Source: Siphonodentalium dalli
Taxonomy: Eukaryota > Mollusca > Scaphopoda > Gadilida > Siphonodentaliidae
Assembly (NCBI GenBank): GCA_032622095.1
Contig: CP136066.1
Coordinates: 97,177,319-97,241,318 of the forward strand
Reading direction: 5' to 3'
DNA length: 64,000 nucleotides
Shown: positions 56,143 through 64,000 of the stretch, piece after piece
Layout of the letters: each line of letters opens with the position of its first letter
Position numbering within the stretch: position 1 is the stretch's first letter
Notes under the pieces: generated by a model
Told to the model about the DNA's origin: nothing
The model's input: the letters and a program-made list of their open reading frames with translations, nothing else
Databases searched by the model: none
Program-made: the position numbers and the translations under genes

Positions 56143-58590
56143 CATCATAAAATTTGTCATGGCTGTTGAAATTGGAATGTAGATGGGAACGAGTCATTTT
56201 AGGGTCATTCGGACAAAAAACATGGCCGCCAGCGGCCATCTTGGATTTCAAAATTTAATCCATTAGCACGGGCCACAGGTCGTACTGTTAGTCTGATCAT
56301 CATGAAATTTGTCATGGATGATAATATTGACATGTAGATGGGAACGAGTAATTTTGGGGTCATTAGGCCAAAAAACATGGCCGCCAGCAGCCATCTTGGA
56401 TTTTACTCTTTGTATGACTAAATTCTTCAGCACGGGCTGCAGGTCGTACCTTTAGTCTGATCATCATAAAATTTATCATAGATATTAACAATGTCATGTA
56501 GGTGGGAACGAGTAATTTTGGGGTCATTCGGCCAAAAAACATGGTCGCCAGTAGCCATCTTGGATTTTACTCTTTGTATGACTAAATCCTTTAGCACGGG
56601 CTACAGGTCCTACTTTTAGTCTGATCATCATAAAATTTGTCAAGAATGTTAATAATGACATGTAGATGGGAACGAGTCATTTTGGGGTCATTCAGCCAAA
56701 AAACATGGCCGCCAGCAGCCATCTTGGATTTTACTCTTTGTATGACTAGATCCTTTAGCACGGGCTACAGGTCGTACCTTTAGTCTGATCATCATCAAAT
56801 TTGTCATGGATGTTAATATTGACATGTAGATGGGAACGAGTAATTTTGGGGTCATTTGGCCCAAAAACATGGCCGCCAGCAGCCATCTTGGATTTTACTC
56901 TTTGTATGACTAAATCCTTTAGCACGGGCTACAGGTCGTACCTTTAGTCTGATCATCATTAAATTTGTCATGGATGTTAATATTGGGAACGAGTCATTTT
57001 GGGGTCATTCGGCCAAAAAACATGGCCGCCAGCAGGCATCTTTGATTTCACTCTTTGTATGACTGAATCCTTTAGCACGGGCTACAGGTCGTACCTTTAG
57101 TCGATCATCATAAAATTGGCTGTTGAAATTGGAATGTAGATGGGAACGAGTCATTTTGGGGTCATTCGGACAAAAAACATGGCCGCCAGCGGCCATCTTG
57201 GATTTCAAAATTCAATCCATTAGCACAGGCCACAGGTCGTACTGTTCGTCTGATCATCATGAAATTTGTCATGGATGTTAATATTGACATGTAGATGGGA
57301 ACGAGTAATTTTGGGGTCATTCGGCCAAAAAACATGGCGGCCAGCAGCCATCTTGGATTTTACTCTTTGTATGACTAAATTCTTCAGTACGGGCTGCAGG
57401 TCGTACCTTTAGTCTGATCATCATAAAATTTGTCATGGATATTAACAATGTCATGTAGGTGGGAACGAGTAATTTTGGGGTCATTCGGCCAAAAAACATG
57501 GTCGCCAGCAGCCATCTTGGATTTTACTCTTTGTATGACTAAATTCTTCAGCACGGGCTGCAGGTCGTACCTTTAGTCTGATCATCATAAAATTTGTCAT
57601 GGATATTAACAATGTCATATAGGTGGGAACGTGTAATTTTGGGGTCATTCGGTCAAAAAACATGGCCGCCAGCAGGCATCTTTGATTTTACTCTTTGTAT
57701 GACTAAATCCTTTAGCACGGGCTACAGGTCGTACCTTTAGTCCGATCATTTTGTCATGGCTGTTGAAATTGGAATGTAGATGGGAACGAGTCATTTTGAG
57801 GTCATTCGGACAAAAAAAATGGCCACCAGCAGCCATCTTGGATTTCAAAATTTAATCCATTAGCACGGGCCACAGGTCGTACTGTTAGTCTGATCATCAT
57901 GAAATTTGTCATGGATGATAATATTGACATGTAGATGGGAACGAGTAATTTTGGGGTCATTCGGCCAAAAAACATGGCCGCCAGCAGCCATCTTGGATTT
58001 TACTCTTTGTATGACTAAATTCTTCAGTACGGGCTGCAGGTCGTACCTTTAGTCTGATCATCATAAAATTTGTCATGGATATTAACAATGTCATGTAGGT
58101 GGGAACGAGTAATTTTGGGGTCATTCGGCCAAAAAACATGGTCGCCAGCAGCCATCTTGGATTTTACTCTTTGTATGACTAAATTCTTCAGCACGGGCTG
58201 CAGGTCGTACCTTTAGTCTGATCATCATAAAATTTGTCATGGATATTAACAATGTCATATAGGTGGGAACGTGTAATTTTGGGGTCATTCGGCCAAAAAA
58301 CATGGTCGCCAGCAGCCATCTTGGATTTTACTCTTTGTATGACTAAATCTTTAGCACGAGCTACAGGTTGTATCTTTAGTCTGATCATCATAAAATTTGT
58401 CATGAATGTTAATAATGACATGTAGATGGGAATGAGTCATTTTGGGGTCATTCGGCCAAAAAACATGGCCGCCAGCAGCCAACTTGGATTTTACTCTTTG
58501 TATGACTAAATTCTTTAGCATGGGCTACAGGTCGTACCTTTAGTCTGATCATCATAAAAAACATGGCCGCCAGCAGCCATCTTGGATTTT
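56143..58590 (+). repeat. ~164-bp tandem array with 640-bp higher-order repeat
   Basis: About fifteen units of 155-165 bp, each with catggccgccagcagccatc, ttggattttactctttgtat, gcacgggctacaggtcgtac, gatcatcataaaatttgtca and gggaacgagtaattttgggg. Four-unit blocks repeat at 640 bp: segments starting near 57005, 57317 and 57481 recur near 57645, 57957 and 58121. Short reverse-strand frames in each unit are a by-product. Confidence 0.92.
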
Positions 58591-59193
58591 ACTTTTCTCT
58601 TCATGTCTTTTAACTACTAGTATTAGACATTCAACTTTCCACATTCCTAATCGCTCCATTGACTGTAATACATTAAATTATTCCCTTTGAGCTACAGTGT
58701 CATTGACACTTTCACATTAACATTATAATGAGTAAGGCCAAAAGAAAAAGATAGTTTGCACAGCCTGTGGTGACAATATACCTGATAGTTATTGTTACCT
58801 ATGGTCTATTTTTGAATACCCACACATACACCTTTGTATTTAGCTCCTATTCGATATTTGAAACATAAATAATTTCCATGTGACAGTTTTCTATTTTCGT
58901 CTTACTGGTATAACAACTACGTGAGAATTAAAAATTTGAATAAAATGGTCGAACGCGGGCCATTTTTTTCGACGCGGCTATGCCTGAGAATAAAAAGCCT
59001 TTTTTTTTGGCCTAAGTACACCATTATAGTCAGTAAATACACTTCAAATGTGCCGTATTGAAATATGTAATATGGTATCTATTAAGAGAGAAGTAAAATT
59101 CTCCCAAGGGCAAAAATAGGCACTGAATTACCTATTCTGACTTAGATTGAAAAAGCAAAAGAATGAAAAATTTATTTATATTGTTTATTTTAG
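58591..59193. other. Intron 9 tail
   Basis: No gene. tgagctacagtgtcattgac (58690) resembles tgagccacagtgtcattgac at 52239; otherwise unremarkable. Confidence 0.45.
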
Positions 59194-59323
59194 AGCTTTT
59201 TCACGGATGTCCTCGGAACGTGGATTAGGCATTGTGATAGCAGGGTTCCCTGCCACTCCAATCCTAAAGCCAAGAATCAGACTGTGCCTGTCTGCATCTC
59301 ATACGAAAGAAATGCTAGATAAG
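59194..59323 (+). CDS. SPTLC2: SPTLC2 exon J
   Basis: Acceptor gtttattttag (AG 59192-59193), donor GTTAGA at 59324. The first base completes the Ile codon and the exon ends in phase 0. The peptide AFSRMSSERGLGIVIAGFPA then TPILKPRIRLCLSASHTKEM LDK matches [42 protein letters not shown]. The GFPATP and R.R.C(L)SA.HT blocks are highly conserved in the family; the arginine of the R-x-R-(F/L)-C-L-S segment contacts the substrate carboxylate in related enzymes (family knowledge). Confidence 0.96.
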
Positions 59324-59507
59324 GTTAGACTACTCTGCACAAACTTCTGTTAATTGTATTGTCTTTTATCCCTTTCTTTGCTAAACGGATTCTCCCATTC
59401 AGTTATAAAAATATACATTGGAATGGTCTATTATTCATCTGGAGGGGTTTTCTGGAAAATGATGCAGACAACAAATAGAGTAATATATAATACAAGTACA
59501 GAAGGTG

Positions 59508-59640
59508 TCCTTAATCCTTCCATGGCTGGAGCTTCTTGAAATTTGACGAAAACCCTGTTCCAATGCATTCTCTTATATATGCGAGTCTCGAATATATAAG
59601 AGAATACATTGTCCTAACAACATTTATCCTTGACCTTGTA
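59508..59640. repeat. Family E repeat
   Basis: ccttccatggctggagcttc ... cattctcttatatatgcgag / ctcgaatatataagagaata foldback; matches 1683-1770. Confidence 0.55.
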
Positions 59641-59757
59641 AGTAGGGCTGCAATGATTCAGATCTTCACGATGCGATGCGAATCGTGATTATACTATCGT
59701 GATGCAACTTTTTGGCAAATGACGGCTGAGAAAACTAGATGAACCAGGGGGGGGGTG

Positions 59758-61846
59758 TGAGATACACAGCATTATCTGCATACCATACAGGGGATGTGGG
59801 AGATGCACAGCATTATCTGCATATCAGACAGTGGAAGGTGGGAGATACACAGCATTATCTGCATATCAGACAGGGGGATGTGGGAGATACACAGCATTAT
59901 CTGCATATCAGACAGGGGGCTGTGGGAGATACATAGCATTATCTGCATACCATACAGGGGATATGGGAGATGCACAGCATTATCTGCATATCAGACAGTG
60001 GTAGGTGGGAGATACACAGCATTATCTGCATATCAGACGGGGATGTGGGAGATACACAGCATTATCTGCATATCAGACAGGGGGATGTGGGAGATACACA
60101 GCATTATCTGCATATCAGACAGTGGAAGGTGGGAGATACACAGCATTATCTGCATATCAGACAGGGGAATGTGGGAGATACACAGCAGTATCTGCATATC
60201 AGACAGGGGGATGTGGGAGATACACAGCATTATCTCCATATCAGACAGTGGAACGTGGGAGATACACAGCATTATCTGCATATCAGACAGGGGAATGTGG
60301 GAGATACACAGCATTACCTGCATATCAGATAGGGGGATGTGGGAGATACACAGCATTATCTGCATATCAGACAGTGGAAGGTGGGAGATACACAGCATTA
60401 TCTGCATATCAGATAGGGGGGTGTGGGAGATACACAGCATTATCTGCATATCAGACAGGGGGATGTGGGAGATACACAGCATTATCTGCATATCAGACAG
60501 TGGAAGGTGGGAGATACACAGCATTATCTGCATATCAGATAGGGGGATGTGGGAGATACACAGCATTATCTGCATATCAGACAGGGGGATGTGGGAGATA
60601 CACAGCATTATCTGCATATTAGACAGTGGAAGGTGGGAGATACACAGCATTATCTGCATATCAGACAGGGGAATGTGGGAGATACACAGCATTATCTGCA
60701 TATCAGACAGGGGGATGTGGGAGATACACAGCATTATCTGCATATCAGACAGTGGAAGGTGGGAGATACACAGCATTATCTGCATATCAGACAGGGGAAT
60801 GTGGGAGATACACAGCATTATCTGCATATCAGACAGGGGAATGTGGGAGATACACAGCATTATCTGCATATCAGATAGGGGGATGTGGGAGATACACAGC
60901 ATTATCTGCATATCAGACAGTGGAAGGTGGGAGATACACAGCATTATCTGCATATCAGATAGGGGGATGTGGGAGATACACAGCATTATCTGCATATCAG
61001 ACAGGGGGATGTGGGAGATACACAGCATTATCTGCATATCAGACAGTGGAAGGTGGGAGATACACAGCATTATCTGCATATCAGATAGGGGGATGTGGGA
61101 GATACACAGCATTATCTGCATATCAGACAGGGGGATGTGGGAGATACACATCATTATCTGCATATTAGACAGTGGAAGGTGGGAGATACACAGCATTATC
61201 TGCATATCAGACAGGGGAATGTGGGAGATACACAGCATTATCTGCATATCAGACAGGGGGATGTGGGAGATACACAGCATTATCTGCATATCAGACAGTG
61301 GAAGGTGGGAGATACACAGCATTATCTGCATATCAGACAGGGGAATGTGGGAGATACACAGTATTATCTGCATATCAGATAGGGGGATGTGGGAGATACA
61401 CAGCATTATCTGCATATCAGACAGTGGAAGGTGGGAGATACACAGCATTATCTGCATATCAGACAGGGGGATGTGGGAGATACATAGCATTATCTGCATA
61501 TCAGACAGGGGAATGTGGGAGATACACAGCATTATCTGCATATCAGACAGTGGAAGGTGGGAGATACACAGCATTATCTGCATATCAGACAGGGCGATGT
61601 GGGAGATACACAGCATTATCTGCATATCAGACAGGGGGATGTGGGAGATACACAGCATTATCTGCATATCAGACAGTGGAAGGTGGGAGATACACAGCAT
61701 TATCTGCATATCAGACAGGGGGATGTGGGAGATACATAGCATTATCTGCATATCAGACAGGTGAATGTGAGAGATACACAGCATTATCTGCATATCAGAC
61801 AAGGCGATGTGGGAGATACACAGCATTATCTGCATATCAGACGGAA
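59758..61846 (+). repeat. 42-bp minisatellite, about 50 copies
   Basis: Unit gtgggagatacacagcatta tctgcatatcagacaggggg at, 42 bp. Three unit variants (cagtggaaggt, caggggaatgt, cagggggatgt) mostly cycle in order, giving a 126-bp higher-order repeat; a tag variant (catattagacag) at about 60619 and 61165 marks a 546-bp (13-unit) duplicated block. Because 42 is divisible by three the array is open in long frames on both strands (for example + 59794-61764 and - 60033-61835), but these are repeats of one 14-residue peptide, not genes. Confidence 0.95.
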
Positions 61847-62499
61847 TGTGTCTGAGAGCAGATATGGGCTAGGGGGAAAGGGGCCCTCTAGTGGAAGCCC
61901 TGCTTCTATAAGCACCTTAATTTCGCCCCTATATCATTTCGTCTAACAAAATTGTCACAAAATTATTACAGGAAGTTGGGGGGTGGGAGAAACTGGAAAC
62001 AGTTTTCCTTCTGTCCATCCATTTGTTTAGCTGTCTATCAGTCCATCCGTCTGTGGACACGACATTTTCGAGCTTGTAATTCTACATTTTCCAGAACAAT
62101 TTGTTAGAAACATAGCACATATATTTCCCAACATGGGAGCCTGTGCTCCTGCAATTATGAGATTTTTTTTTGTGTGCAGTTATCTCATTTTTTCGACTTC
62201 GAAATTGTTTACAACATCCACAATTTTTTTCGAAACTTGGCAGGATCATGGGGTAAAGAGAATTTTTCTTTTTCAAATAAAATTTGTTAGTATGGCTACT
62301 TTTAATGTAGCCCAATTGCACTGAGTGTAGTGGTGTGTGTGTGTGTGTGTGTGTGGTTTCCTTAGCACCTACCCTAGCATAGGGTCCTCTGTATCAGAAC
62401 TTCTGTGGAGTCTTCAAAAGAAGCAGAACCACACATGAGACTTTGTTTTGAATTTTACACTGGACAAAATGTATATAGGTTTTCTCTGCTTTATTTCAG
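61847..62499. other. Intron 10 tail; GT microsatellite
   Basis: (GT)n at about 62332-62356. Nothing else recognised. Confidence 0.5.
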
Positions 62500-62610
62500 G
62501 CTTTAGACATCATCTCGGATGTAGGAGATATCGTTGGCTTGAAAACTTCTAAATCAACTCCCCCATCATATGATGAGAATGAAAACGAGAATGATATTTA
62601 TTTAGCTGAG
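62500..62610 (+). CDS. SPTLC2: SPTLC2 exon K: near C-terminus
   Basis: Acceptor ctttatttcag (AG 62498-62499), donor GTGAGA at 62611; 37 codons, phase 0 at both ends. The peptide begins ALDIISDVGDIVGLK, matching ALKEIDEVGDLLQLKYS of the vertebrate protein, then becomes a low-complexity acidic tail (PPSYDENENENDIYLAE). Similarity to the family fades after the first 15 residues, as expected for the poorly conserved C-terminus. Because the frame runs into a good donor, with no stop before it, at least one short terminal exon and the 3' UTR should lie beyond 64000. Confidence 0.88.
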
Positions 62611-62924
62611 GTGAGATTTCCATTATTTCTTTAACCGATGTCTGTAAAGTATCATTTACATCTAATTAGTCAAGTAAGATATCAAAGTTTAATCAAAACA
62701 GTGGAAAAGGTCAAAACATTGAAAAATATTCTGAAAATCATATTACTAGTAGACTAAAATATTTTAACTTATTAAGTGATTAGCGATGTTTGTTGACAAA
62801 AATTGTAGCAGTTTTGTTTACATAATAAAGTTTCAGCATGCGACATTGGAGAGCTATCGATAATTAATATAAGAACGAAGTTTTTCTATTTTTCTATGTT
62901 CTTCTCTATGTAATTTTTGGGTCG

Positions 62925-63765
62925 TTCAGCCTAAAAACATGGCTGCCAGCAGCCATCTTGGATTTTACTCTTTGCATGACTAAATCTTTTGGCATGGGCT
63001 ACAGGTCGTACCTTTGGTCGGATCATCATGAAATTTGTCATGGATGTTAATATTGACATGTAGATGGGAACGAGTCATTTTGGGGTCATTTGGCCAAAAA
63101 ACATGGCCGGCAGCAGCCATCTTGGATTTTACTCTTTGCATGACTAAATCATTTGGCACGAGCTACAGGTCGTACCTTTGGTTGGATCATTATGAAATTT
63201 GTCATGGGTGTTGACATTGACATGTAGATGCGAACTAGTCATTTTGGGATCATTGGGCAAAAAAACATGGACACCAGCGGCCATCTTGGATTAAAAAATT
63301 CAATCCATTAGCTTGGGCTACAGGCCGGAGTGTTCGTCTGATCATCATGAAATTTGTCGTGGAAGGTAATATTGACATGTATATGGGAACGAGTAATTTT
63401 GGGGTCATTCGGCCTTAAAACATGGCTGTGGCAGCCATCTTGGATTTTACTCTTTGTATGACTAAATCCTTTGGCATGGGCTACATGTCATACCTTTGGT
63501 CGGATCATCATGAAATTTGTCATGGGTGTTAATATTGACATGCAGATGGGAACGTTTAATTTTGGGGTCATTCAGCCATATTGGATTTTACTCTTTGTAT
63601 GACTAAATCCTTTGGCACAGGCTACATGTTGTACCTTTGGTCGGATCATCATGAAATTTGTCATGGCTGTTAACATTGACATGTAAATGGGAACGAGTCA
63701 TTTTAGGGTCATTCGGACATAAAACATGTCTGCTGGCAGCCATCTTGGATTTTACTCTTTGGCAC
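62925..63765 (+). repeat. ~164-bp tandem array, downstream segment
   Basis: Five to six units of the same family as 56143-58590 (gatgggaacgagtcattttg, cagccatcttggattttact), slightly diverged (ggtcggatcatcatgaaatt variant). The intron after exon K. Confidence 0.85.
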
Positions 63766-64000
63766 ACCCTACGGTCCACTTCCCTCATCCGATCATCGCC
63801 AAGCTTCATACTAATCTTGGTATTGATCTACTAGATGGAAGCTATCAAATGTTTTTGAATTTCATTGGAAAACATAGCCGCCAGCAACCAACTTGGATTT
63901 TACTTTATAAATAACTGTTCAATAACATGTTGATACATTGAAACCTGTTATGAGAGACCACCCATTTTGCCAACACAAAATGGTCGTTCATGACAGGTGG
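63766..64000. other. End of window, intron sequence
   Basis: A diverged 164-bp-type unit fades out by about 63905; nothing recognised after it. Confidence 0.4.

Larger units (their letters stand above)
413..62610 (+). other. SPTLC2: SPTLC2-like serine palmitoyltransferase gene (partial, 11 exons in window)
   Basis: Gene span for the catalytic subunit of serine palmitoyltransferase. In the known family this PLP enzyme pairs with SPTLC1 in the ER membrane and condenses L-serine with palmitoyl-CoA to 3-ketosphinganine, the first step of sphingolipid synthesis. I found eleven exons by reading conserved protein blocks and then checking GT/AG borders and phase. Exon lengths are 171, 155, 146, 125, 94, 106, 220, 127, 136, 130 and 111 nt; they sum to 1521 nt (507 codons) with no stop. 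The vertebrate proteins are about 550-560 residues, so roughly the first 45-55 residues and a short C-terminal tail lie outside the window. Introns are 624, 4922, 4767, 12889, 3095, 7214, 1331, 16268, 6391 and 3176 bp. Family assignment is secure; SPTLC2 versus SPTLC3 cannot be decided, since that split is vertebrate-specific as far as I know. Confidence 0.95.

Noticed and set aside
57317-58139. Repeated 60-residue reverse-strand frames
   Set aside because: Identical frames from each 164-bp tandem unit; no coding signal beyond the repeat.
59643-59665. hAT-like terminus tagggctgcaatgattc
   Set aside because: No right end found before or after the minisatellite.
59794-61764. 656-codon open frame on + (and a 600-codon one on -)
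   Set aside because: Pure translation of a 42-bp tandem repeat; length divisible by three keeps any stop-free frame open. No start context, domain or non-repeat sequence.
59758-61846. Possible CRISPR array
   Set aside because: Units are contiguous 42-bp copies without unique spacers, in an animal intron.
62133-62324. 63-codon frame in intron 10
   Set aside because: AT-rich chance frame, mirrored by an equally long frame on the other strand.

Overview
This is an AT-rich, intron-rich, repeat-dense animal genomic segment, most probably from a bivalve mollusc. That assignment is inference: the host gene is plainly metazoan, and the repeat style (hairpin + GTCC-rich simple repeat + tandem core elements, many hAT/MITE copies, DIRS-like elements) resembles bivalve genomes. 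No operons, CRISPR or prokaryotic signals are present.

One host gene spans essentially the whole window on the + strand: the PLP-dependent long-chain-base subunit of serine palmitoyltransferase (SPTLC2/SPTLC3-like). Eleven coding exons (413-583, 1208-1362, 6285-6430, 11198-11322, 24212-24305, 27401-27506, 34721-34940, 36272-36398, 52667-52802, 59194-59323, 62500-62610) have GT/AG junctions, and every splice phase matches. Together they give 1521 nt = 507 codons in one open frame. The N-terminal tip lies before the window and the C-terminal end after it. The gene has retained the GSYNYLG motif, the DELNH histidine, the DEAHS aspartate and the GTFTKSFG Schiff-base lysine. A decayed, exon-2-like duplicate sits in intron 1 and a partial one in intron 2.

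The introns (0.6 to 16.3 kb) are stacked with mobile DNA. Intron 2 holds a 3.3-kb TIR element with CCTAGG subterminal repeats. Intron 3 holds a 720-bp hAT MITE with perfect 8-bp TSDs and a 2-kb hAT-like element carrying a nested tandem-core element. Intron 4 holds clustered palindromic TA-MITEs, a TTAA-flanked foldback element, two further TIR elements and two tandem-core elements with the same 3' hairpin. Intron 5 holds a 1.09-kb hAT element with 8-bp TSDs, the right end of a DIRS-like element and an intact palindromic MITE. Intron 6 is mostly one 5.46-kb TIR-bounded element. Intron 7 holds a TTAA MITE. Intron 8 holds an 8.6-kb DIRS-like element (inverted terminal repeats plus an internal complementary region) interrupted by a 3-kb tandem-core element, which is itself interrupted by a 0.95-kb one; a 5'-truncated LINE and a tRNA-derived SINE-like sequence follow. 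Intron 9 holds a structurally intact autonomous hAT transposon (2755 bp, 655-aa transposase, 18-bp TIRs, 8-bp TSD) inserted in a ~164-bp tandem array. Intron 10 holds a 2.1-kb, 42-bp minisatellite, open in several frames on both strands purely because 42 is a multiple of 3.

The most interesting material is (i) the family of modular elements that share 5' hairpin / GTCC repeat / tandem core / 3' hairpin + CTCTYG architecture and appear to swap 3' ends, (ii) the DIRS-like element whose internal complementary region preserves the circular junction of its two ends, and (iii) the decayed duplicates of exon 2.
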